From: Fen-1135 sp963705275
GTDB lineage: Bacteria > Desulfobacterota > Syntrophia > Syntrophales > UBA2185
Direction of reading: 5' to 3'
Assembly (NCBI GenBank): GCA_963705275.1
Contig: OY970063.1
Span: 1,054,001 to 1,118,000, forward strand
DNA: 64,000 bases
Below are positions 29,420 to 37,163 of this stretch, piece by piece. Position numbers and translations under genes: made by a program. Each line of letters begins with the position of its first letter. The stretch's first letter is position 1. Under the pieces are notes generated by a model. The model was not told the origin of the DNA. It did not search any database and was given only the letters and a program-made list of their open reading frames with translations.

Positions 29420-30076
29420 CTATTTCTTCGTACCCATGTGTTTGAGAAACCATGCCGCAGCGAGTCTGGCCACTTCATCGAGGGCGCCCGGCTCTTCAAA
29501 GAGATGGGTCGCTCCCGGTATGACGACTATATCTTTCTTACACTTGAGATTTTCAAAGGCCTCCCTGTTCATGGCAATGACAGGCCTGTCATTGCCTCCG
29601 ACGATAAGCAAGGTCGGCGCCTTGACTTTGTCAAGATAATTCATGGCAAGGTCAGGACGTCCTCCCCTTGACACTATGGCGGCAACGCCCTTCGGCTCCT
29701 TAGCTGCGGCCTCAAGAGCGGCTGCCGCGCCCGTGCTTGCTCCGAAGTAGCCGAGCTTTAGTCCTTGAGTCCCACGCTCATTTTGCAGCCATATGACCCC
29801 CGCGAGGAGCCTATCGGCAAGGAGACCGATATCGAATACTTTTCTCCGATCGAGTTCTTCAGATTCATCAAGCAGATCAAAAAGAAGCGTCGCCAGACCG
29901 GCCTCCTGCAATACGCGGGCAACGAATGCATTGCGCGGGCTGAGACGCCCGCTCCCGCTTCCATGTGCGAAGGCGACTACACCGGCCGGCTTAGGGGGAA
30001 GACCGAAAATCCCCGCCAGTTTCATATTGCCTGCCGGGATGAGAACTTCCTTTTCACGAGTCTTGGTCACGACCAC
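29420..30076 (-). CDS. alpha/beta hydrolase, dienelactone-hydrolase-like
   Basis: A 218-residue hydrolase. The nucleophile elbow is GASTGA (Ser), and the probable acid and His lie in GGNDRPVI and GATHLFEE. This family is commonly fused to phosphoribosyltransferase domains of the kind encoded at 27488 and 31315. The start is GTG at 30076, with a second GTG two codons on. It leads an operon hydrolase-EndoQ-PRTase. Substrate unknown. Confidence 0.85.
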   Translation of the reverse strand: MVVTKTREKEVLIPAGNMKLAGIFGLPPKPAGVVAFAHGSGSGRLSPRNAFVARVLQEAGLATLLFDLLDESEELDRRKVFDIGLLADRLLAGVIWLQNERGTQGLKLGYFGASTGAAAALEAAAKEPKGVAAIVSRGGRPDLAMNYLDKVKAPTLLIVGGNDRPVIAMNREAFENLKCKKDIVVIPGATHLFEEPGALDEVARLAAAWFLKHMGTKK

Positions 30077-30147
30077 AATTATTCTCGCCTTTCCATGCAG
30101 GTCTCAACTGAATCCGCATAATTGGGTCCCGCTCTTTATCCCGTAGT

Positions 30148-30384
30148 TTACTTAAAAAGACACTTCTCGCCTTTTTCGTTGATGAAATACGTCTTTGACC
30201 CGTCATAGAAGATCACGGATATCTGCCTGTGCTGCCCGTGTTTCCTCAGCAACTTATGAAATTGCTTCTTTTCCTGCTCCGACTGCCATTGCACCGGACC
30301 GTATATTCCCCGCGACTCTACAGGCAAATGAATGATGGCCTGACAGAAAAGAGCGACAATAAAAAATATCAATACAAATCTCAT
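30148..30384 (-). CDS. small secreted or membrane protein, unknown
   Basis: A 78-residue protein with a hydrophobic N-terminal segment (about 3-20) that could be a signal peptide or membrane anchor. The rest is a basic, polar domain with the motif YDGSKTYFINEKGEK. GGAGGA lies seven bases before the ATG at 30384; the longer frame upstream has no site. I do not recognise the family. Confidence 0.6.
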   Translation of the reverse strand: MRFVLIFFIVALFCQAIIHLPVESRGIYGPVQWQSEQEKKQFHKLLRKHGQHRQISVIFYDGSKTYFINEKGEKCLFK

Positions 30385-30485
30385 GGCTGGTCCTCCGCAA
30401 AGAGAGCGCCGCACTTCGCAATCCCCAAACCGGCCGCATCAATCAAAGGCCTCCGGTTCAGAACAGAATCTCCGGGAGATGTGTC

Positions 30486-30518
30486 TGGCGGAGGGTGAAG
30501 AGGCAACACCCTCCGCCA
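30486..30518. terminator. strong 12-bp hairpin between small genes
   Basis: TGGCGGAGGGTG pairs perfectly with CACCCTCCGCCA around a 9-base loop. It lies 110 bases after the Cys-rich gene stop (minus strand) and before the next minus gene. No U-run follows on either strand, so it may be a factor-dependent terminator or mRNA-stabilising structure. Confidence 0.5.
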
Positions 30519-30627
30519 CAGGAGAGAAGAACAACACGAGTTGGCGCTAGAGGATTGTTCTTTCCGCGTTCACCTCAATATGACCGGCCTCCTGTGCCCG
30601 CGGTTAATAAAATAAAACATCTTAAGA

Positions 30628-30888
30628 TCAGCACTTATAAGCATAAAAGTGGTTATAGCAGAATGACTCCGGATCACTTTGCTTTAATTCCGCTTCCGAC
30701 AGACACTGCCCTATCATCCTCTTTGAAACTTCTTCATAGTCAGGCCGCTTTTCCTCAGTCTTCTTGCATGTCATACATATGGCTTCATGATCGTAGCTCG
30801 AAAGAATCCTTTGATCCTTCTGCTTGAGCGACCTATGGCACCTTGAACATTCCGCTGCACAAAATAATTTTTCTTTCCAGTCCTTCAT
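30628..30888 (-). CDS. small Cys-rich zinc-ribbon-like protein
   Basis: An 86-residue soluble protein with an N-terminal four-cysteine pattern (Cys10, Cys14-x-x-Cys17, then CMTC near residue 38) and further cysteines at the C-terminus. It is likely to bind zinc. AGGAG is about ten bases before the ATG. It follows the PNPOx-like gene by seven bases and so is third in the operon starting at 31989. Function unknown. Confidence 0.65.
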   Translation of the reverse strand: MKDWKEKLFCAAECSRCHRSLKQKDQRILSSYDHEAICMTCKKTEEKRPDYEEVSKRMIGQCLSEAELKQSDPESFCYNHFYAYKC

Positions 30889-30895
30889 TTTCTCA

Positions 30896-31318
30896 TCAGC
30901 TCCTTTCGATATCCGTGTGCGGCCTTAATTTGAAATCAAGAATTTTCTCAATTTGGACGGTCACTTTTCTTTGAATTTGAGGGACAGCATCTTTCTTTCT
31001 CAAGTCAGACGCGTAGCCGTTTAAATATGCCACGTCCTCTTCTTTTTTCGTCTTGCCTATTAACTGATAACCCTTGTCCTTCTTGGCATCCCAGATGGCG
31101 ATTGCCAGATGGTTGTTTTCCCCCATCAGGTTTTCCATGGTTCCCGGACAGAACCACTCAGTAAGAACGACGTTATTTTTTGAGTCAAGGGAAAGCCCCT
31201 TCGAAGCCGCTATGTGCGGTATGCCATCCCCGTTTACCGATGCCAGAAAGACGTGCTTCGTCTTTTCCGCAAGGAGAGCCGCATCCCTCAATAATTCTGT
31301 TTTTGTTTCCTGCTTCAT
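30896..31318 (-). CDS. pyridoxamine 5'-phosphate oxidase-like flavin-binding protein
   Basis: A 140-residue split-barrel protein. The opening HVFLASVNGDGIPHIAA and the WFCPGTMENL stretch match the PNPOx-like FMN-binding family. Such short members bind FMN or F420-type flavins and act on unknown substrates; it is not PdxH. The ATG overlaps the PRTase stop by four bases, so it is coupled to that gene. Confidence 0.8.
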   Translation of the reverse strand: MKQETKTELLRDAALLAEKTKHVFLASVNGDGIPHIAASKGLSLDSKNNVVLTEWFCPGTMENLMGENNHLAIAIWDAKKDKGYQLIGKTKKEEDVAYLNGYASDLRKKDAVPQIQRKVTVQIEKILDFKLRPHTDIERS

Positions 31319-31989
31319 TTTCTCTCTTCAATCAAGACCTGTAATACTTCCTCATCTTCCGTCTGATCAAATTTCTGATAGAATTGCCCGACGGCGGAAA
31401 AGAATTCCGGTACCTTCAGGCAGAGCACATAATCGGCGTCGTTTGCCAGTCTTCTCAGGCTGTCTTCAGGTCCTACCGGCAGGGCAACCATTAACGTCCG
31501 GGGCTTTTCCTCCCTGATGGACCATACCGTCGCCTCCATGGTGGCGCCGGTGGCTATGCCGTCATCAACTATAATCACGTATCTCCCCTTCAGATTTATT
31601 TTGGGAAAGTCCTTTCGAAAATACGAAACGCGCTCTGCAATCACTCTCTGCTGCTTTCCCTTTTCCTGTTCAATGTACTGAGACCGTACACCGATCTGGG
31701 ATGCTATCTTTTCGTTTATGAATAATTCGCCGTTTTCGCTTATTGCACCTATGGCCAATTCCGGATTGAAGGGAGAGCCAAGTTTTCGGGAAAGTACGAT
31801 ATCCAGATCGCCCTTCAATATGCGCACGACCTCGCGGGCAACAATTATCCCTCCTCGCAAGATAGCCACCACGGCCGGCTTTTCTTTTTCAACGCCAAGT
31901 TTTTTCAGTTCATTGCCCAGGAGGACGCCCGCCTCTTTTCTATCGGAGAACGGATGGCTGCTTGTTGATATGATGTGTAGCTTGCCCAT
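31315..31989 (-). CDS. phosphoribosyltransferase domain protein
   Basis: A second PRTase-fold protein of 224 residues, distantly related to the one at 27488. The PRPP motif is YVIIVDDGIATGAT, and LRGGIIVA is the pyrophosphate loop. Its C-terminal residues (FYQKFDQTEDEEVLQVL) parallel those of the first copy (FYRSFPDMEDREVISIL). The ATG at 31989 is preferred over a TTG one codon upstream. It heads an operon PRTase-flavoprotein-Cys-rich protein. Confidence 0.85.
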   Translation of the reverse strand: MGKLHIISTSSHPFSDRKEAGVLLGNELKKLGVEKEKPAVVAILRGGIIVAREVVRILKGDLDIVLSRKLGSPFNPELAIGAISENGELFINEKIASQIGVRSQYIEQEKGKQQRVIAERVSYFRKDFPKINLKGRYVIIVDDGIATGATMEATVWSIREEKPRTLMVALPVGPEDSLRRLANDADYVLCLKVPEFFSAVGQFYQKFDQTEDEEVLQVLIEERK

Positions 31990-32081
31990 CAAATCCGATG
32001 CCCTTTATCTACCCTGACGCATTTTAACTGTTGCCGGTCTATTGGCCATATTAGGATGGCAGGATAAGATGCCTAGAATCA

Positions 32082-32261
32082 TCAGACGTTAAGGCAGTCT
32101 TCCTTCCACAGACAATCCTCTGCGCATGAATCCTTCGTATGGAAACACGGCGAATAGCCCTCAATCATCTGATAGTCGCGGATCATGTCCTCTCTCTTGC
32201 GGCCCACCTCGATACCAACGCCCTTTTTCTTTACTATCTCGCGGACTTTCTTGATATTCAT
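32082..32261 (-). CDS. small SAP-like protein with C-terminal cysteine cluster
   Basis: A 59-residue protein. It starts MNIKKVREIVKKKG and continues GRKREDMIRDYQMIEGYSPCF, reminiscent of a SAP/helix-extended-loop-helix nucleic-acid-binding motif, with four Cys near the end. GGAGG is six bases before the ATG at 32261, and another ATG abuts it. Site B of the shared promoter element lies about 145 bases upstream. Role unknown; DNA or RNA binding is only a suggestion. Confidence 0.65.
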   Translation of the reverse strand: MNIKKVREIVKKKGVGIEVGRKREDMIRDYQMIEGYSPCFHTKDSCAEDCLWKEDCLNV

Positions 32262-32651
32262 CATGATCCTCCTTCGCAATCCCGCATCAATTGTCAAATA
32301 TTATGATGCGGACAACCTGACTCGGTTCTCTCGGGCCGGTATATCCATGCCCGGATTGAGCGAACGAGTATTTTGTTTTTGTAGACTACTGTGCTGAACA
32401 ACGGAAGGCAATGAGGATAAAATAGAAGAACAATGGTAGGCATAAGCTACCTATCGATAAGAATGGTGATATGACCTGATATTAAATGGTTTGCGGCCTG
32501 TTATTTTGCAAATATCATCTTCAATAAAATAAGGAGAATGCCTATGAGCCCGCTGAGAATCCCTGCAACAAACCCCAGCAGTATATATGAAACAGCGTTC
32601 CTGACACACGCCTCCGGTCATCCGTGACTGTTTCCCTTACCGAGGTCTACG
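32262..32651. other. intergenic region with promoter site B and a possible relic membrane peptide
   Basis: About 390 bases. The left half holds the promoter of the small SAP-like gene. The right half (32501-32617, minus) has an open stretch for a very hydrophobic peptide, AVSYILLGFVAGILSGLIG followed by more aliphatic residues, ending at a TAA but lacking a start codon in its frame. Upstream sequence in another frame (RETVTDDRRR) would complete a typical small membrane protein after a one-base shift, so this may be a broken gene. Confidence 0.3.
32384..32451 (-). promoter_or_regulatory. dyad-20-box promoter element, site B
   Basis: On the minus strand: GGTAG-N7-CTACC (32451-32435), A, 20 bases, CATTGCCTT (32413-32405). 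TTGCCT could be the -35, with TAGTCT (32389-32384) 16 bases on. The first 22 bases equal site A. It directs toward the small gene at 32261. Confidence 0.62.
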
Positions 32652-33029
32652 CTACTTCTTCCCAACAGTCAAATTAACCGTCTTATATCCGTACATGCTG
32701 CACGTGGCCGTCACCTCCAGCGTTTCACCCTCGGCAACCGGTATCTTGTATGTGTATGAAAAAGTGTCCATGTCAGGTTGATTCTCATAAGTGTTTTTCA
32801 TCGCGTCGGCGCCGCTCTTCTTGATCTCGACATATTTTATGTAGTGATAACTGGGGAAAGAAGACGGGTGCGTGATCGTGACCGTCAGCATTTGCGTGCC
32901 TGCATCATATTCAAGCTTCATATCCTGAGGCGAATTGGCGAAAGACATCTGGGGATACAGACAGCAAAGGATCAATAAGATTAGAAATGCCTTCCATGTA
33001 AGAATCAAGGGTCTCGCTTGTCGCTTCAT
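32652..33029 (-). CDS. secreted superoxide-reductase/SoxZ-fold-like protein without iron ligands
   Basis: A 125-residue protein with a signal peptide (about 1-32). The mature part shows the order of a neelaredoxin/desulfoferrodoxin or SoxZ immunoglobulin-like fold: THPSSFPSYHYIKYVEI, a strand region, then VTATCSMYGYKTV. The His and Cys that bind iron in superoxide reductase (HxxxxxH and CxxH) are only partly kept (CSMY in place of CNxH). It is probably a periplasmic relative with another function. GGAGG is six bases before the ATG. It shares a divergent regulatory dyad with glgP. Confidence 0.6.
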   Translation of the reverse strand: MKRQARPLILTWKAFLILLILCCLYPQMSFANSPQDMKLEYDAGTQMLTVTITHPSSFPSYHYIKYVEIKKSGADAMKNTYENQPDMDTFSYTYKIPVAEGETLEVTATCSMYGYKTVNLTVGKK

Positions 33030-33091
33030 CGTACACCTCCTTATTTTCAAGTATAGTGGTTAGGAACAGCACATACGCGATGGGTCGGCAT

Positions 33092-33161
33092 AAAGTAGGC
33101 GTGTCGCATGCGGGAAAGCAATGAGTATTAAATGGAAGAGGAATAGGAGCTATTTCCTCCC
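33092..33161 (-). promoter_or_regulatory. dyad-20-box promoter element, site C (toward secreted SOR-like gene)
   Basis: Minus strand: GGGAG-N7-CTCCT (33161-33145), A, 20 bases, CATTGCTT (33123-33116); -35 candidate TTGCTT; -10 candidate TACTTT (33097-33092) 18 bases on. The 25 bases ending in CATTGCTT are identical to site A. The dyad arms differ from GGTAG/CTACC at the middle base in a paired way. Confidence 0.62.
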
Positions 33162-33213
33162 AATTCACGACCATTTTATCCTCATTGTATATGATGGTAG
33201 TATGAACTAATCG
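33145..33213 (+). promoter_or_regulatory. dyad-20-box promoter element, site C' (toward glgP)
   Basis: The same dyad as site C read on the plus strand: AGGAG (33145-33149)-N7-CTCCC (33157-33161), A, exactly 20 bases, CATTG (33183-33187). -35 candidate TTGTAT (33185-33190), -10 candidate TAATCG (33208-33213) 17 bases on. One dyad thus has the correct spacing to serve both divergent genes. Confidence 0.58.
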
Positions 33214-33280
33214 TTTTATTGTCTCTAAGAATATCCGCAGCAGTGGCTCATCGGATGATGAGTTTTCATAGGAGGTCAAC

Positions 33281-35809
33281 ATGGCAACGGCACCGGCAAA
33301 CTATTTCTTACCTCCCATGCCGGAGGGACTGGAAGGGCTCACGGAACTGGCCCTTAACCTCAGGTGGTCATGGAGCCATACGGCAGATCCGTTGTGGGAG
33401 TATATCGATCCTGCTATCTGGAATCTCACCGGCAATCCCTGGCTCATCCTGCAGACGGTCTCCCGCACCAGGCTTGAGGCGCTAAAGAGCGATGCGCGGT
33501 TTCACGAGCTGATGGAGAAATATGTCACGGCCCACCGGGAGTCTCTGCAAACAATCCGATGGTTTCAGCAGGCTTATCCCCTGTCACCGGTAACTGTAGC
33601 CTATTTCAGCATGGAGTACGGCCTTGGCGAAGCCCTTCCCATCTACTCCGGAGGACTTGGAATACTTGCCGGTGATTACCTTAAGACTGCGAGTGACCTC
33701 GGGGTAGCAGCCGTAGGAATAGGTCTCCTCTATCAGCAGGGTTATTTCCGCCAGACGCTGAATGCAGACGGCAGCCAGAGAGAAGTCTATCCTTACAACG
33801 ACCCGACCCAGCTGCCCGTCGTGCCTGTCCGCGATCAGGAGGGGGAGTGGCTGCACGTGGAGGTTGAATTACCCGGACGTATGGTGCGTTTGCGCGTATG
33901 GGAAGCCACAGTCGGGCAGGCGAAGCTCTACCTCCTGGACAGTAATGACCTAACCAATAGCGCCGTTGACCGGGGCATTACAAGCGAACTTTACGCAGGC
34001 GGGCCGGAACTCCGTCTGCAGCAGGAGATCGCCCTCGGCATCGGCGGGTGGCGCGTCCTCTCTAAGCTCAGCATTCAACCTCAGATATGCCATCTCAATG
34101 AGGGACACGCGTCGCTCGCCATATTGGAGAGGGCGCGAAACTTCATGGCTGCCACAGGGCACACCTTCGACGTCGCCTTAACGGCGACGCGCAGCGCCAA
34201 CGTCTTCACAACGCACACACCTGTCGAAGCCGGTTTTGACAGATTTCCGCCGGACATGATAGACCGCTATCTCGCTGTTTACGCAAATGAACTTGGAATC
34301 GGCCTGGATGGCCTCTTTGCACTGGGCCGCAAGAACCCCACGGATAAGGAAGAACCCCTCAACATGGCATATCTCGCCATCAGAGGATCGGGAACCGTCA
34401 ACGCCGTGAGCCGGTTGCATGGCGAGGTCAGCCGCGGCATCTTCCAGCCGCTATTCCCCCGCATCCCTCAGCATGAAGTCCCCGTCACTCACGTCACCAA
34501 TGGAGTTCATGTGCCTTCCTGGGATTCTGCCGTAGCCGATACACTGTGGACTGATTTCTGCGGTGATGCGCGCTGGCAGGGAACGCTGGAATTGATTGAA
34601 CAGAATCTGAAAGAGGTGCCGGAAGAGAACCTGTGGACCTTCCGGACAGAAAGTGTCAAGGAGTTGATCCGGTATGTGCGGGAAAGACTTTCGAGGCAGC
34701 TCGCCTCTGTCGGCGCCCCCGGCCGGGACATCCGGCAATGCAAAGAGCTTCTCGACCATAAGAGCCTCACCATCGGCTTCGCCCGGAGGTTCACAGGCTA
34801 CAAGAGGCCGAATCTCCTCCTCCACGATCCCGAACGGCTTGTCCGTCTCCTTACGCATCCAGAGAGGCCCGTACAGCTGATAATCGCCGGTAAGGCCCAT
34901 CCGCAGGATAATGAAGGCAAGGACATGATTCGGGCGTGGTCCCGGTTCATAAGGCGATCGGAGGTGCGGCCCCATGTGGTATTTCTCGCAGACTACGACA
35001 TGACCCTGGCGCAGAAGCTGGTGCAGGGAGTGGACCTGTGGATCAATACGCCGCGCCGCCCGTGGGAAGCCTGCGGCACCAGCGGCATGAAGGTTCTCGT
35101 CAATGGAGGACTGAATCTGTCTGAGATAGACGGATGGTGGGCCGAGGCCTATCGCCCTGAGGTGGGATGGGCTCTGGGCGACGGCCATGAACACGGAGAT
35201 GACCCGAATTGGGACGCATATGAAGCGGGAGAGTTATACCGTCTCCTTGAGTCGGAGATTGTTCCCTCCTTCTACAACAGAAACGAAAAAGGCATTCCGG
35301 TTGAGTGGGTGGCGCGCATGCGCGCAAGCATGTCAGAACTGACGCCGGCCTTCAGCTCCAACAGAATGGTAAGGGAATATGTGGAGCGCATTTACATGCC
35401 GGCGATTGAAGCCACTGCAAAACGACAGGCAAATGATGGACAAATCGCAAAACAGATCAGCCAATGGCGAAAGTCGATGGAAATGCTCTGGCCGCAGTTG
35501 TCAATCCGCAATCTCACATTCGAAAAAACGGGCGCGGACTCGTATGCGTTCAGGGTGGATGTCGAGCTCGGCGCCTTGAATCCCGGCACAGTGGAGGTGC
35601 AGCTCTACGCCGATCCCTTGTTGGACAGGCCCCATGAGGTTCAAACTATGACCCGCGCCGAAGCCGTCAGGGTTGCCATAAATACATATCGTTATGAAGC
35701 AAGCGTCAAGACCGACCGGCCAGCCACAGACTTCACGCCCCGCGTGGTTCCCGTTCTCGGCGGCGCCATGGTGCCCCTCGAGGCGCCGCAGGTTCTGTGG
35801 TACAGATGA
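33281..35809 (+). CDS. glgP: alpha-glucan (glycogen/maltodextrin) phosphorylase, GT35, AgpA type
   Basis: Releases glucose-1-phosphate from alpha-1,4-glucan with pyridoxal phosphate as cofactor. Its 842 residues match the thermophile/actinobacterial-type (AgpA) phosphorylases, which have an N-terminal DUF3417-like region (ELALNLRWSW). The PLP lysine is Lys604 in EACGTSGMKVLVNGGLN, followed by the conserved LSEIDGWWAE. AGGAGG lies six bases before the ATG. A NUDIX gene follows 31 bases later. Regulation by the dyad shared with the gene at 33029 is inferred. Confidence 0.94.
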   Translation: MATAPANYFLPPMPEGLEGLTELALNLRWSWSHTADPLWEYIDPAIWNLTGNPWLILQTVSRTRLEALKSDARFHELMEKYVTAHRESLQTIRWFQQAYPLSPVTVAYFSMEYGLGEALPIYSGGLGILAGDYLKTASDLGVAAVGIGLLYQQGYFRQTLNADGSQREVYPYNDPTQLPVVPVRDQEGEWLHVEVELPGRMVRLRVWEATVGQAKLYLLDSNDLTNSAVDRGITSELYAGGPELRLQQEIALGIGGWRVLSKLSIQPQICHLNEGHASLAILERARNFMAATGHTFDVALTATRSANVFTTHTPVEAGFDRFPPDMIDRYLAVYANELGIGLDGLFALGRKNPTDKEEPLNMAYLAIRGSGTVNAVSRLHGEVSRGIFQPLFPRIPQHEVPVTHVTNGVHVPSWDSAVADTLWTDFCGDARWQGTLELIEQNLKEVPEENLWTFRTESVKELIRYVRERLSRQLASVGAPGRDIRQCKELLDHKSLTIGFARRFTGYKRPNLLLHDPERLVRLLTHPERPVQLIIAGKAHPQDNEGKDMIRAWSRFIRRSEVRPHVVFLADYDMTLAQKLVQGVDLWINTPRRPWEACGTSGMKVLVNGGLNLSEIDGWWAEAYRPEVGWALGDGHEHGDDPNWDAYEAGELYRLLESEIVPSFYNRNEKGIPVEWVARMRASMSELTPAFSSNRMVREYVERIYMPAIEATAKRQANDGQIAKQISQWRKSMEMLWPQLSIRNLTFEKTGADSYAFRVDVELGALNPGTVEVQLYADPLLDRPHEVQTMTRAEAVRVAINTYRYEASVKTDRPATDFTPRVVPVLGGAMVPLEAPQVLWYR

Positions 35810-35840
35810 TGCGCCGTTGAGAAACTCGCAGGAAACCAAG

Positions 35841-36320
35841 ATGGGAAAGAAAAGCGCAGGATTGCTTTTATACAGGTATCGCAACGGCGCCCTCGAGGTA
35901 TTTCTCGTGCATCCGGGCGGACCGATATGGGCCAACAAAGATACGGGGTCGTGGTCAATTCCCAAAGGAGAGTTCGGCCCGGATGAGGACCCGCTCGCCG
36001 CCGCCAGGAGAGAATTTGAAGAGGAAACGGGCTTTAAAGTGGAAGGCCGCTTCACGCCGCTAAAACCGGTCAGGCAACGGAACAAGAAACTCGTTTTCGC
36101 CTGGGCGGTTGAGGGCGACTGCGATGCTGCTCTTGCCAAGAGCAATACATTTCCCCTGGAATGGCCGCCGCATTCGGGCATCACACGCGAATTCCCGGAG
36201 ATCGACCGTGCCGCATGGTTTTCAATGGCAACGGCCAGAGAGAAAATCTTCGATGGCCAGATCGGACTTCTGGACGAGCTGGAAGAGATCCTCACAGGCG
36301 ATTCACAAATGGTTCACTAA
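35841..36320 (+). CDS. NUDIX hydrolase
   Basis: A 159-residue protein hydrolysing a nucleoside-diphosphate-linked substrate. The Nudix box GEFGPDEDPLAAARREFEEE is complete, with the REFEEETG catalytic helix. The N-terminus KSAGLLLYRYRNGALEVFLVHPGG is typical of small NUDIX proteins of the DR1025/diadenosine-hydrolase type. Start at 35841, with AGGAAA seven bases before it. Location just after glgP suggests a sugar nucleotide such as ADP-glucose as a possible substrate, but this is inference. Confidence 0.88.
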   Translation: MGKKSAGLLLYRYRNGALEVFLVHPGGPIWANKDTGSWSIPKGEFGPDEDPLAAARREFEEETGFKVEGRFTPLKPVRQRNKKLVFAWAVEGDCDAALAKSNTFPLEWPPHSGITREFPEIDRAAWFSMATAREKIFDGQIGLLDELEEILTGDSQMVH

Positions 36321-36394
36321 TGATCACTCCACGCCCGGAGCAAAGTCAAACAGTCATTGCTGGCGGACCCGCGACCTATATGCCTCAAGCATAA

Positions 36395-36470
36395 ACCCCC
36401 TTTGACAAAGGGGTCAATGGGGGATTTGTTTTTCCATACCAAGTCCCCCTTGATGCCCCTTAGCAAAAAA
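36395..36470. repeat. C/G-run palindromic repeat between convergent genes
   Basis: CCCCTTTG-A-CAAAGGGG is followed by GGGGG and later CCCCC/CCCC runs that can pair again. It lies between the convergent NUDIX and pal genes. It looks like the widespread C5/G5-rich intergenic palindromes of Desulfobacterota and cyanobacteria, and may also act as a bidirectional terminator. Confidence 0.45.
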
Positions 36471-36494
36471 AGGCTGCGTGAGAAAACAATATTT

Positions 36495-37064
36495 TTATCT
36501 CTGCCGCGTTACGCTGAAATGATCCCTTCTGTTTTTTGCCCAGGCTTCTTCATTGTGACCCGGATCGAGGGGGCGTTCCTTCCCATAGCTTATGGTGCTT
36601 AATCTGTTCTTGGCGACACCGAGGTCAATAAGGTATTTCATGGCGCTGGCCGCCCTTCTCTGGCCGAGGGCCATGTTGTATTCAACTGTTCCACGCTCGT
36701 CACAGTTTCCCTCAATGCGGACCGTGAATTCCGGATGCGCCTTAAGCCACTTGGCATGCATATCGAGAACTTTTCTTGCATCAGGCCTGAGGTCAAAGCG
36801 GTCAAAGGCAAAATGGATGTCCGCAAACTGGGAGGCCTCTTTGTCGGCCTGCGCCGCAGCCGCCATGGCCGCTTCATCGAGTTTCTGCTCCTCCGGGGCC
36901 TTCATGGGGGTGGCCTCAGCGGGCGACTGCTTCTCCACTGCCGCCTCTTTTTCCATGGCGGTCCCCTCCTTCATGAATGCCTTCTTCGCGCATCCCGCGG
37001 GCAGAACAAAAGCGCAAATGATCGCGACCAAAAATAACGTCATAAGAATTTTTTCCCTTTTCAT
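36495..37064 (-). CDS. pal: peptidoglycan-associated lipoprotein (Pal), OmpA family
   Basis: An outer-membrane lipoprotein that ties the envelope to peptidoglycan. The 189-residue protein has a lipobox PAGC near residue 25, an Ala/Glu/Lys-rich linker, and an OmpA-C domain with the peptidoglycan-binding motif of Pal (EGNCDERGTVEYNMALGQRR). ATG at 37064 has GGAGA about five bases before it; the upstream extension has no site. No tol genes are adjacent. Confidence 0.93.
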   Translation of the reverse strand: MKREKILMTLFLVAIICAFVLPAGCAKKAFMKEGTAMEKEAAVEKQSPAEATPMKAPEEQKLDEAAMAAAAQADKEASQFADIHFAFDRFDLRPDARKVLDMHAKWLKAHPEFTVRIEGNCDERGTVEYNMALGQRRAASAMKYLIDLGVAKNRLSTISYGKERPLDPGHNEEAWAKNRRDHFSVTRQR

Positions 37065-37163
37065 TTCTCTCTCCTTTCTAGTCGTTTTCCTAAACCTATT
37101 GATCCTTTCAGCCTGCCACAAGGACGGCAGGCTGCCATTTAGTCTGCATATTCTTGGGAAGAC

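Noticed and set aside
32053..32076. TGGCAG-N-TGCCTAG dyad upstream of the PRTase gene
   Set aside because: Arm offset is wrong and there is no ATTG box 20 bp away.
36395..36470. CRISPR-like or insertion-sequence end
   Set aside because: Only one palindromic unit, no repeats with spacers and no transposase frame.
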